Shown: one piece after another, positions 32,754-41,568 of the stretch | Layout: each line of letters starts with the position of its first letter | How positions within the stretch are numbered: position 1 is the first letter of the stretch | Source: B25-G16 sp964549945 | GTDB lineage: Bacteria; Desulfobacterota; DSM-4660; Desulfatiglandales; B25-G16 | NCBI GenBank assembly: GCA_964549945.1 | Contig: CAZJXD010000008.1 | Coordinates: 1-64,000 of the forward strand | Direction: 5' to 3' | Length of the DNA stretch: 64,000 nt | Position numbers and translations under genes: made by a program | The notes under the pieces: generated by a model | What the model was told of the DNA's origin: nothing | The model's database searches: none | What the model saw: only the letters and a program-made list of their open reading frames with translations

Positions 32754-33941
32754 TCACCACACCTTGCACACCAGCCCCTTAAGGTAGCTTCCCTCCGGAA
32801 AGTGCAATGCCGAAGGATGGTCTGGTGCCTGAGCGAGCCACCGTACGATCTGCACATCGCGCTTAGCGTCCAATGCCGCATCGGCTACAATCTTATGAAA
32901 CAGGCCCCTATCCACAAGACCCGAGCATGAGAAAGTGATCAACACACCGTTTGGCTTGAGCAGCTTGAAGGCCAAGAAGTTGATATCCTTGTATCCTCGG
33001 CTGGCCTGTTCAAGCTGGCTGCGAGATTCGGCGAATCTAGGTGGATCGAGGATAATGACATCGAAGTCCTTGTGTGAACTACGGTACCGACGCAGGAGCC
33101 CGAAGACATTATCCTCTATGTGCTCTACCCTCTCCATGTCACATCCATTGAGCTCGATGTTACGTTGAGCCAGTGCCAGTGCAGCAGAGGACGACTCCAC
33201 GTTAAAAACCCTATGTGCCCCCGCCTTTAGTGACGCTATCCCGAATCCCCCTGTGTAAGCAAAACAGTTCAATACCACTGCACCGGCTGTATACTCGGCC
33301 ACGCATGCACGGTTTTCACGCTGGTCGAGATAAAAGCCCGTCTTCTGCCCTCGTTTTATATCTACCAAGAAACGGTACTGTCCTTCTCGAATTTCTATTA
33401 AATCCGGAGGCTCCTGCCCTGAGAAGACTCCTTTCCGCAATGGCAAGCCCTCCTTCTCTCGCACATCAACATCCGAACGCTCATAGATGCCGGCATTGGG
33501 GATCAGATCGTCAAGCATGGTCACTATGGTATGCCTCCAGTATTCGGCCCCCGCTGTCAGAAACTGGCAAACAAGAAATTCGGCATAGCGATCCACAATC
33601 ACTCCCGGCAAGCCATCTGATTCGGCGTTCACCAGTCGGTAGGCCATTGTATTGCGTCCCGCCGCCAGAGGATCTCTCGATCTGATTGCATGCTGGAGGC
33701 GGGCCCGGAAAAAGCCTGGTGATATCTCGTCATCGGGATCAAAGGTCCAGGCGCGGACCCTGATCTGTGACTGGGGAGAGTATGATCCCCAGCCATGCCG
33801 AACGCCATCCGAAGAGAGTATCTCCACGGTCTCCCCTGGCTGGGGCAAACCCCTTACCCTTGCAATCGCTCCCGAGAATATCCACGGATGCCGGCGACGG
33901 ATTGATGCTTCATGTCGTGGTTTGAGGACAATCGCTGCCAT
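32754..33941 (-). CDS. rlmI: PUA-containing rRNA methyltransferase (RlmI-like)
   Basis: 395 residues. The N-terminal PUA-like domain (residues 1-70) begins AAIVLKPRHEASIRRRHPWIFSGA. The SAM-binding Rossmann domain begins near 215: VLNCFAYTGGFGIASLKAGA. Catalytic/ligand segments DVIILDPPRFA (motif IV) and the later FSCSGLVD with cysteine are typical of RlmI-type enzymes, which make m5C in 23S rRNA. The gene is flanked by a 270-base gap containing no supported gene and by the YkgJ gene in the same orientation. Confidence 0.88.
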   Translation of the reverse strand: MAAIVLKPRHEASIRRRHPWIFSGAIARVRGLPQPGETVEILSSDGVRHGWGSYSPQSQIRVRAWTFDPDDEISPGFFRARLQHAIRSRDPLAAGRNTMAYRLVNAESDGLPGVIVDRYAEFLVCQFLTAGAEYWRHTIVTMLDDLIPNAGIYERSDVDVREKEGLPLRKGVFSGQEPPDLIEIREGQYRFLVDIKRGQKTGFYLDQRENRACVAEYTAGAVVLNCFAYTGGFGIASLKAGAHRVFNVESSSAALALAQRNIELNGCDMERVEHIEDNVFGLLRRYRSSHKDFDVIILDPPRFAESRSQLEQASRGYKDINFLAFKLLKPNGVLITFSCSGLVDRGLFHKIVADAALDAKRDVQIVRWLAQAPDHPSALHFPEGSYLKGLVCKVW

Positions 33942-34224
33942 CGGTGTGAACAGAGACCCTGACCTTGCAATTTTTACACTATTAGGGAACTGCGGTTTCC
34001 AGAGTTGCCATTATAAGTGATTAGGCTATGTTCAACAAGATATTAAGTCCCGGCATGGAGGTCCACGTAATACTGAACATTGCTCCCGGACGTCCCTGGT
34101 TGCGCCTCTTGAATAATCCCACGGGTATTGTGGCACAGCAAAGCCTCATGCCTGCTATATACGGAAATTAATGTTGGTGAAATGTCCCTTGAAGGAGTAT
34201 AGTGGCCTCCCATAAGGAGTCTCG

Positions 34225-34782
34225 ATGGAGAAAGAACAAAACAAAGAAAAAAGGCGTATGAACGTGGAGATCAGGGAGATGGGGATCGACGACCTTGCAC
34301 ACGTCTTTCATCTCGGTGAGATGTTGTTTACCTCCAAGAAAGTCCCCACGCTCTACCGTACCTGGGATGAATACGAGGTGACCTGGATCTTTCAGGACGA
34401 TCCGGAATTCTGTCTCGTGGCAGAGGTCGATGACCAGACCGTGGGCTTTGCCCTAGGTACCACCATCACGAAGACTCGATCAGCGTGGAAATACGGCCAC
34501 CTAGTGTGGCTGGGAGTGAATCCCGAATACCAGCGTCTGGGAGTGGCCACGAGGCTGTTCAAACAGTTCCGCGATAAAATGGAGAAGAGCGGGGTTCGCA
34601 TATTGCTTGTTGATACCGAGGCTGACAACGATGGCGCCCTCCAGTTCTTCCGTTCGATGGGCTTCCGTAATCCTGAAGATCACCTCTATCTGTCATTAAA
34701 CCTGGACCAACATATGGCAATACAGCGAGCAAAGGGCAATCACGTGCGTAAACCCAATTCGAACCAGAAAGGGCATGGCTGA
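34225..34782 (+). CDS. GNAT family N-acetyltransferase
   Basis: 185 residues. The acetyl-CoA binding loop is VNPEYQRLGVATRLFKQF near residues 96-113, following the strand GHLVWLGV. AAGGAG seven bases before ATG 34225 supports the start; another ATG at 34258 is also possible. The gene overlaps the M20 peptidase by eight bases, showing coupled translation. A GNAT beside an M20 deacylase suggests acetylation and deacetylation of one metabolite, which is an inference. Confidence 0.85.
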   Translation: MEKEQNKEKRRMNVEIREMGIDDLAHVFHLGEMLFTSKKVPTLYRTWDEYEVTWIFQDDPEFCLVAEVDDQTVGFALGTTITKTRSAWKYGHLVWLGVNPEYQRLGVATRLFKQFRDKMEKSGVRILLVDTEADNDGALQFFRSMGFRNPEDHLYLSLNLDQHMAIQRAKGNHVRKPNSNQKGHG

Positions 34783-35899
34783 TCCGAGCTTTATCAACCC
34801 ACAACGACTTCAGAGGTTGCTCCATCGGCTGATCAATATATACAGCCCTTCCGGGAAGGAAGAGGAGATCCTCGAGTACCTCGCAGGCTACCTCAAACGA
34901 AGAAATCTTCCGGTCCTGCGCCAGGAGGTGGATGACAATCGCTACAATCTGGTAGTGGTGCCGCCGGAGCGCGACATACAACTCGCCTTTGTGGGCCACC
35001 TGGATACCGTTACCGCTTATGACCTTGACCGCTATGAGTATATGCAGGAAGGTGACCTCGTGAGAGGTCTTGGCGCCGCCGATATGAAGAGCGGGTGTTC
35101 TGCAATGGTTGAGGCCTTCCTGACCACCTGGGAGCACGCCCATGCACGGCCACCAGTGGCCCTTGCCCTGGTTGTGGGAGAGGAGGAAGAGGGAGACGGC
35201 GCACGAGAACTAATACGCGACTTTCGGTTCCCCTGGGCAGTGATCGGCGAGCCAACCGACCTCGTGCCGTGTCTCTCCAGCTACGGTTACCTGGAAGTGC
35301 ACCTCTCCGCCACTGGCAAGAGGATACATGCCTCGCTTTCCAACCTGGAACGGAACCCCGTGGTGGCACTGCTTCGAATCATCCTGGGCATCACGAGGCA
35401 TTTTGATGAGAACCGGCCCGAACTAGTCTACAACATCCGCGACCTCTGGAGCTCCAAGGCTGGCTTTGTGGTCCCCGAGTTCTGCGAGGGCAGGATCGAC
35501 ATCCACCTGCCCCCATCGGCCAGCGTTTCCGATATGATGACCGAGCTCGAGGAGATCGTCACGAGGGAAGGCGAGGGAAATAAGGTGATAGAGACGGCAT
35601 TGCGTTTCGATACCGTGGATGCGGGATTCGAGCTCCCCGAAAAGGGCCCGGTAGTGGAGAGCCTGAAGGATATCTACTCGAAGCGCTCGCTTCCCTGGAG
35701 ATCCGGTCCCTTTATCAGCCATTCCGACGCCAGCCAATTCTGGCAAGCTGGCGTGAGAACCATACTGTTAGGGCCAGGTCAACTGGAAAAGGCGCATGCG
35801 CCCGATGAATCCGCCTCATTCAAGCAAATATGCCTGGCAGCGGAAATCTACTATGAACTCGCCATGGCCATGGGAGAGCGGGAATTTACTTCCAAGTAG
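34775..35899 (+). CDS. M20 family metallopeptidase/deacylase
   Basis: 374 residues. Dinuclear zinc site: H in FVGHLDTV, D in AADMKSG, E pair in VGEEEEGDGA, E in VIGEPTDLV, and H in EKAHAPDE near the C-terminus. The dimerisation or lid domain lies about 180-290. It belongs with ArgE/DapE/lysine-type N-acyl amino acid hydrolases. It overlaps the GNAT gene upstream. Substrate cannot be assigned more closely. Confidence 0.85.
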   Translation: MADPSFINPQRLQRLLHRLINIYSPSGKEEEILEYLAGYLKRRNLPVLRQEVDDNRYNLVVVPPERDIQLAFVGHLDTVTAYDLDRYEYMQEGDLVRGLGAADMKSGCSAMVEAFLTTWEHAHARPPVALALVVGEEEEGDGARELIRDFRFPWAVIGEPTDLVPCLSSYGYLEVHLSATGKRIHASLSNLERNPVVALLRIILGITRHFDENRPELVYNIRDLWSSKAGFVVPEFCEGRIDIHLPPSASVSDMMTELEEIVTREGEGNKVIETALRFDTVDAGFELPEKGPVVESLKDIYSKRSLPWRSGPFISHSDASQFWQAGVRTILLGPGQLEKAHAPDESASFKQICLAAEIYYELAMAMGEREFTSK

Positions 35900-35932
35900 G
35901 ACGTTGTGCAAATCGGCACCCCGTGGTGCCGC

Positions 35933-37027
35933 TTAGAACGTAATGGTCATCGTCCCCATGGAAGCCAGCACCCTCTCCTGCTCTACATAGCTCCTCGCGG
36001 GATCTCCGTACACGGCGAAATCAATGGCGATCCTGCCGAACTCCGCGCCGATCCCCGCTGCGCCTCCGATTTTCGGGGATGGAATATCCTCCCTCATATC
36101 ACCCGCCGCCGAGGTGTAGGCCACCACGGGGTATATGAGGCCAACTCTCAGCTTGAACCTGCTCCCCAGCTCCCTCTCAACGCCTCCCCTTAAAAACCAG
36201 AATTGCGCGACTTTATCCTCGACTCGCCCGAACCTTCCAAAGATCACCTCGCTATCCAGGGAAAGGGTATATGCGCCCTTTTCAGAGGATATCCCCAACG
36301 TCACGTACCTTGGAAGAGAATAGTGCTCATACCCCTCGTTTGGGGATGTCCCGTATATGTTCTTCACCATCAATCCAAGCCGTATCCCCTCTCTCACACG
36401 GTATAGCGCCCCTACGTCAAAGGCATTATATTCGAGTTCGACCTTCTGGGATCTTCCCTCCGGACCACCTGCCCGCAGCAACGTGGTCTCTCAGCATACG
36501 TGTATCAGGTTCACTCCTATGGACAATCTCCTATAGGTGGGATGCACAAAGGATATGCTCAGCCTCGTATCATATGTCTCGGATTCCAGAGACCCGCTGA
36601 AGCCCTCTTCCACCTCTATGGTCCCCAGATTGAGGATATCCGACGCACGCCCTGCCCATATACCGCTCCCGCTATCTCCCTTTATGCGCAACCTGCTGAT
36701 GCGGCTCAAGCCTATCGCGGCGTTCCATCTCGCCAGTTGCCAAAAAGACGGCTTATACACCAATGAGCAGGCGCTGAAATCATCGGGAAGGTCGGCGGAC
36801 AATAATAATTGACTGCCCTTTAGGTCGGTTAATCCCGCGGGATTCCAAAACGTCGCCGAGGGATCATCGGCGATCGCCACAAACGCGCCACCCATCCCTA
36901 TGGCTCGTGCTCCCACTCCCATGCCCAGATCAGAGCCGTTCAATGCATCGAAATGCACCTCCCCGTGGGAGGGGAGCGCCGCGGAGAGGACAATGGCAAT
37001 CGCCAGCAACGTGATCCGTATCAACAT
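35933..37027 (-). pseudogene. PorV/UPF0164-type outer-membrane barrel protein split by in-frame TGA
   Basis: A signal peptide (LLAIAIVLSAALPSHG) starts the frame at 37027. The early consensus ARAIGMGGAFVAIADDPSATFWNPAGL is characteristic of this barrel family. TGA at codon 179 (36493-36491) interrupts; the same frame continues without a shift through ELEYNAFDVGALYR to a terminal phenylalanine (MTITF), as expected of a barrel protein. Total 364 codons. A hairpin (GACCAC / GTGGTC around TGCGG) begins four bases after the TGA. A nonsense change from CGA is the simplest reading. Confidence 0.75.
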
Positions 37028-37141
37028 CTGATTCCATTAAGGGCAATGAGCCATGAGGGGTAGGGGATCATTCCTGAACGCTGAGCACTTAAAATGTTCT
37101 CCAGGGCCGGGATAATCCGAGGGCAAGGGCGTGCGCGTGAG

Positions 37142-37597
37142 CTAAAACTTCACGCTCTTCACCAGCCCCTCGTACTCCTTGAGCTCCTCCCGGCTGAGCT
37201 TTCTGCGAAAGAGGTCCTTGCTGACGAGGATGGGGATCTTCCTGTTCAGGGCGAGCGCCACCGCATCACTGGGTCGGCTGTCGATGGTATGCTCTTCACC
37301 GTCGGCTCTGATGATCACGCGGGCATAGAAGGTCTCCTGACGCATTTCAAAGATCTCGACCCTCATGAACTCCAGGTGGAGCTTTCCCAGGATGCCCAGG
37401 TAGAGATCGTGGGTGAGAGGTCGTTTCGGCTCGACCAGGCCCTTCTCCTTGGCAATGGCGGTAAATTCCGCATCGCCCACGAACATCATGAAAAATTGCT
37501 CCGCCTCCGCACTCTCCTTGAGCACGACCATGTTCCCCCGATTGGGATCGGCCTCAAGGTGAATCTGGCTGATAGTGATCATATCGTCCGATGTCAT
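37142..37597 (-). CDS. Bifunctional nuclease family protein (DUF151)
   Basis: 151 residues of the BFN/DUF151 family: PLTHDLYLGILGKL, a central FYARVIIRADGEEH and the signature SRPSDAVALALNRKIPILV. Related bacterial and plant proteins are nucleases with RNA and DNA activity. It lies 125 bases downstream of the Lon-like protease on the same strand, so the two may be co-transcribed. Start ATG 37597 has a weak ribosome site. Confidence 0.88.
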   Translation of the reverse strand: MTSDDMITISQIHLEADPNRGNMVVLKESAEAEQFFMMFVGDAEFTAIAKEKGLVEPKRPLTHDLYLGILGKLHLEFMRVEIFEMRQETFYARVIIRADGEEHTIDSRPSDAVALALNRKIPILVSKDLFRRKLSREELKEYEGLVKSVKF

Positions 37598-37722
37598 AGC
37601 ACACCATCTATGCTGCTCTGGAATACCTTCCTATTCTACCAGGACAAGGCCCGAAAGCACTTACCTTAATACCTATTTCCTCGGATTGCAAGCCTTTGCA
37701 GAACCCCTTTCATCAATAAGGG

Positions 37723-40158
37723 TTACTCCTTCGAGCCTTTCTTCTTGTCCTCATCTTCCTTCCCGAACTTCCTCGCGACTTCCGCAAGCTCCAGGAAGCG
37801 CTCATCCACTTTTCTGAAAAGCGTTCCCTTGGGATATGTTCCATCCGCCCGGAGCGCTCCGGCCTTCAAACCCGTGAGGATCTCAACTCCCTCCTCAACC
37901 GTGGAGATGGGCCAGATGTGGAACCGACCCTCCCTCGCGCTCTCTACTACCTCCTGCTTTAGCATGAGGTTTTTCACGTTCTTCGCGGGAATGATGATGC
38001 CCTGACCGCCGTTGAGCCCCTTTTGTTTGCAGATGTCGAAGAAGGCCTCCACCTTTCTCGTTACACCTCCCACAGCCTGGATTTCCCCCTTCTGGCTAAT
38101 CGATCCTGTCACCGCAATGCCCTGGAAGATGGGAACCCCCGCCAGCGCGCTCAGGAGCGCGAACAGTTCGGTGCTCGAGGCGCTGTCTCCCTCCACCAAC
38201 CCGTAGCTCTGCTCGAAACAGAGGGAGGCTGTAAGCGACAGGGGCTTGTTATGGGCGAAGCGCTCCTTGAGGAAGCTGCTCAGTATCATCACCCCCTTGG
38301 TGTGGATGTTCCCGCTCATCTTCGACTCGCGCTCGATGGCCACCACCCCCTCACGGCCAACCGACACGGTGGCCGTAATCCGGTTGGGCCTGCCGAATTC
38401 GTGGTCGCCCGTCATGAGCAGGGACACGCCGTTGATCTGGCCTACCTTGTACCCTTCGGTTTCAATCCAGAAGATGTCCTTCTCAACCAGCTCCTTGATC
38501 CGCTCCTCAATGAGGTTCGATCGATAGATCCGCTTCTCGACGGCCCGCTCCACGTGTTCCTTGCCGATGAACTCCGCACCATCGAGCCCTGCGTAGTAGT
38601 TGGCCTCCCTGATCAGATCGCTGACGTCGCCCAACTCCAGGGTGAGCTTCTCCTGATCCTCCGTGCGCTCCATGCTGTACTCCAGGACCCGGGCCACGCC
38701 CGTCCTGTTGAGATGCCGGATTTTATGCTCGGAACAGAAGTTGCCTATCATCCGGGCAATCTGAGTGATCGCCTCCTCCTTGCGGTCCATCCGGTCGTCC
38801 ATGTGGGCCTTGACCTTGAAGAGCTTCTGGAAGCGATCATCATAGACATGAAGCAGTTCAAAGAGGTACGGATCGCCCGTGAGCACAATCTTGATATCCA
38901 GGGGAATGGGCTCTGGCCGAATGGTTCTGGTGCTGAATATGCCGTAAAGCTCTCCGAGGTCTTCGATTCGGATCTCCTGATTCCGAAGGGCCCGCTTGAG
39001 GGCCTCCCACGATAGATACCACTTGAGCAGATCAAGCGCCTTCATCACCAAGTACCCCCCATTGGCCTGATGCAGGACACCGGGTTTGATCATGGTGAAA
39101 TCCGTAAACAAGGCTCCGAACAACGCCTGTCGCTCTATGGTGCCGAAGAGATTCGGATATATGGGGTTGGATTCGATCACTACCGGCGCACCCTTGGTGT
39201 CGGAGTTGTCTACCAACACGTTCACCTCGTACCTTCGGAGGGCCGGCTCCTTCATCATAATAGGGAATTGGAGCACAGGAAGCTGCTGGCCCTCCTGTTT
39301 CTTCGTGAAATCGTCTATGTTCTCCACGATATCCTCCTGGACGAGCTTGAGGTATTCGATCACGCCATCCTCTTCCTTGTGCTTCTCCAGATACGGTTCC
39401 AGGTGCTGGCCCACGACAAATCGTGCGATATCCTTCTTGAGTTCATCCTTCTTTTGCTTTAACTCCGACTCGGCGTCACGGATCTTCTTCACCGTGTCCC
39501 TCATCTTCTCCTGGAGCCCCTCGCTCTTCTCCTTTAACCTATCCTTCTCCTCCTTTTCCAGCTGAGCCAGCTCCTCCTGGGTGAGCGGTTCCCCCTCCTT
39601 TGAAGCGGGAATGAGAACCATTCCCACCTGGGAAACCTGGAGCATGAATCCTTCGTCCTTAGCCATATCGGACAACCCGTCGATGGTCTTCCGGCGAAAT
39701 CGCTCGAAGCCCCTCTGTAGCTCCTCATCCTTCTCCCTGTAATCGTCGCTGTCGAATACCTCGGGGACCTTTGTCTGGAGGGCACCGATGAACTCCTGCA
39801 TGTCCTTCTTGAACTCCTTTCCCTGGCCCGCGGAAATCTTCAGGCTCTTGGGCTTGTCCGGCTCCTTGAAGTTGTGCACGTAACACCAGTCAGGCGGCGT
39901 GGGCTCCTTTTTTGCCTGCTCCTCGAGGTAGGTCCTGGCGGCATAGGTAAGCCCGGCCTTTGAGGGGCCGGCAATGAAGATATGGTAGTTGTGATCCTTT
40001 ATGCCCATCCCGAACTTGATGGCATCGCTCGCCCTCTCCTGGCCAAGCAGGGGCTCGACCGGGGGCTCAAGGGATGCAGTGCTCTCAAAGGAGAGCGATT
40101 GCGGATCCACATGAGCTCGAAGATCTCCAACCGGGACTTCTGGGAATTTCTTAGGCAT
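37723..40158 (-). CDS. Lon-like AAA protease with degenerate P-loop
   Basis: 811 residues from ATG 40158 (GGAGG eight bases upstream). The N-terminal AAA_32-type region begins with PLLGQERASDAIKFGMG; its Walker A position reads GPSKAGLTYAA and lacks the usual GKS/T. A long coiled segment (about 190-260) is followed by the AAA core and helical part, then the Lon proteolytic domain at roughly 570-780. The catalytic serine is in GDSASSTELF and the lysine in GGVTRKVEAF. It probably degrades or remodels proteins in the cytoplasm. Followed by the BFN gene. Confidence 0.88.
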   Translation of the reverse strand: MPKKFPEVPVGDLRAHVDPQSLSFESTASLEPPVEPLLGQERASDAIKFGMGIKDHNYHIFIAGPSKAGLTYAARTYLEEQAKKEPTPPDWCYVHNFKEPDKPKSLKISAGQGKEFKKDMQEFIGALQTKVPEVFDSDDYREKDEELQRGFERFRRKTIDGLSDMAKDEGFMLQVSQVGMVLIPASKEGEPLTQEELAQLEKEEKDRLKEKSEGLQEKMRDTVKKIRDAESELKQKKDELKKDIARFVVGQHLEPYLEKHKEEDGVIEYLKLVQEDIVENIDDFTKKQEGQQLPVLQFPIMMKEPALRRYEVNVLVDNSDTKGAPVVIESNPIYPNLFGTIERQALFGALFTDFTMIKPGVLHQANGGYLVMKALDLLKWYLSWEALKRALRNQEIRIEDLGELYGIFSTRTIRPEPIPLDIKIVLTGDPYLFELLHVYDDRFQKLFKVKAHMDDRMDRKEEAITQIARMIGNFCSEHKIRHLNRTGVARVLEYSMERTEDQEKLTLELGDVSDLIREANYYAGLDGAEFIGKEHVERAVEKRIYRSNLIEERIKELVEKDIFWIETEGYKVGQINGVSLLMTGDHEFGRPNRITATVSVGREGVVAIERESKMSGNIHTKGVMILSSFLKERFAHNKPLSLTASLCFEQSYGLVEGDSASSTELFALLSALAGVPIFQGIAVTGSISQKGEIQAVGGVTRKVEAFFDICKQKGLNGGQGIIIPAKNVKNLMLKQEVVESAREGRFHIWPISTVEEGVEILTGLKAGALRADGTYPKGTLFRKVDERFLELAEVARKFGKEDEDKKKGSKE

Positions 40159-40331
40159 AACCTTTCCCTCCATCTCACATATTTTTTATTGAAAGGGCCC
40201 GGAAAGCACTGCTCCGTTCATTGACTCCTCCATCTCGGGCAGTGCGCCCTCAATTCCCCCTGCCCGCGCCCGAGGGAGACGGCTCATGATCGCAGCAGCT
40301 CGCATTGCATGGATACCCATCTCCCGCCAGG

Positions 40332-40697
40332 TCACATGCTCTTAAGATTCTCGGCCAGTATACCCCAGAACTCCAGTGGTCGCTCGTATCTCGAAACCGC
40401 CTCGTAGTGCCACCCGAGGTGCTGGCCGCAGTGACGGCAGAAGGCCATACGCCAGTAGTAGCCCGAAAACCATGAATAGGCCTCGGTGGCCTCCCCAACG
40501 GCTATGGCACCGGGGCAGGAGTAAAAGGTGTGGAAATCGCACTCAACGCCTGAGGGATTCACGAGGAGGTGTCGATTGGTCCCTCCTATGATTATCAGCC
40601 GATCCGAGTGGGTGATCAGGCCTTCACAGCCGATGCAATAGTAAGCCTTCGCACCGTTTCCACCTACCCTGTTCAGGGCAGAGATGAAAGTTGGCAT
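40332..40697 (-). CDS. CULT domain protein (bacterial cereblon-like)
   Basis: 121 residues consisting of one CULT domain. Zinc ligands C21 and C24 (CIGC) and C87 and C90 (CRHC). The aromatic cage W76, W82 and W96 with Y98 (SWFSGYYW, HLGWHYE) keeps the spacing known for the bacterial MsCI4 protein and human cereblon, where it binds cyclic imides such as thalidomide. The native ligand is unknown; cyclised C-terminal Asn or Gln residues, uridine-like rings or similar metabolites are candidates. The gene stands between the Lon-like protease and endonuclease III, same strand. Confidence 0.85.
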   Translation of the reverse strand: MPTFISALNRVGGNGAKAYYCIGCEGLITHSDRLIIIGGTNRHLLVNPSGVECDFHTFYSCPGAIAVGEATEAYSWFSGYYWRMAFCRHCGQHLGWHYEAVSRYERPLEFWGILAENLKSM

Positions 40698-40832
40698 TGC
40701 TCATCCAAAACGCTGGGGAATGTCAAATACACAAAAGGTTAACCACTTCGCAGAGAAAGTCAATGCACCTCATGGCTATTAGTACGGATCAAGGATAATT
40801 TCAAGACAAATACCCCAGAAGTCAGGATAACG

Positions 40833-41486
40833 TCACCTACCCTTCCCCTCCCACTCGCATTCGCCATACACGGGGCAATCATCACATCGCGGGGCCCGTG
40901 CCCTGCAGATCTCCCTTCCAAAATCTATGAGCGCGATATGGGCCCTCCGCCTTCTACCAGGCGGGATTGCGGCCTCGTAAGCCAGCCTTGTCTTTTCATA
41001 CCCATCGTTATTCCCCACAAGCTTCCATCGCCTCGCGATCCTGGCGATGTGGGTATCCACGGCAAAGTTCTCCCTTCCTGCCACAATCGACAGGAAGACA
41101 TCGGCCGTCTTGTAGCCTATTCCGGGGATCTTCATCAGGCGCTCCCTGGCCAGACCGGTCGGCATCCGGGATAACTCCTCGAGATCCCCTCCGTATTCAT
41201 CGAGGATAACCCGTGCGAGCTCCTTGATCCGAGGCGCCTTGGTGTTGTAGAGGCCCGCAGACCTGATGCACTCCTTGATCTCATCAAGGCTTGCTGAGGC
41301 AAGGACCTGGGGGGATACCTCGAACCTCCTCCGCAGGTTCTCAAACCCCAGAATCGTGGCCTCCCTGGAGGTATTCTGTGAGAGGATCGTGGAGACCAAT
41401 CTCTCGAAGGGCGTGAGCGCGCTGTACCACCTCTTCTCCGGGAAGAGCGCGAGAATCCTTTCTATCCTTTTACTAAAAGAGCTCAT
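40833..41486 (-). CDS. nth: Endonuclease III
   Basis: About 217 residues from ATG 41486 (GAGAGG upstream). Helix-hairpin-helix KIPGIGYKTADVFLS, catalytic aspartate in FAVDTHIARIARR, and the C-terminal iron-sulfur motif CRARAPRCDDCPVYGEC with the C-x6-C-x2-C-x5-C spacing. It removes oxidised pyrimidines and cuts abasic sites in DNA repair. The catalytic lysine position that gives lyase activity is not obvious in the first HhH region, so a mono-functional glycosylase-like variant is possible. Confidence 0.88.
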   Translation of the reverse strand: MSSFSKRIERILALFPEKRWYSALTPFERLVSTILSQNTSREATILGFENLRRRFEVSPQVLASASLDEIKECIRSAGLYNTKAPRIKELARVILDEYGGDLEELSRMPTGLARERLMKIPGIGYKTADVFLSIVAGRENFAVDTHIARIARRWKLVGNNDGYEKTRLAYEAAIPPGRRRRAHIALIDFGREICRARAPRCDDCPVYGECEWEGKGR

Positions 41487-41568
41487 GGTGAGGCTACCTC
41501 TCCGGTTATAGCGTTCCGGCTCAGCTGACCGCTTCCAATCTCCATAGAGCGACACGATAGCCCCTCAT

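Noticed and set aside
32582..32881. 99-codon minus-strand frame downstream of the RlmI-like gene
   Set aside because: Overlaps the 3' end of the methyltransferase gene in another frame; cysteine and tryptophan composition looks non-coding.
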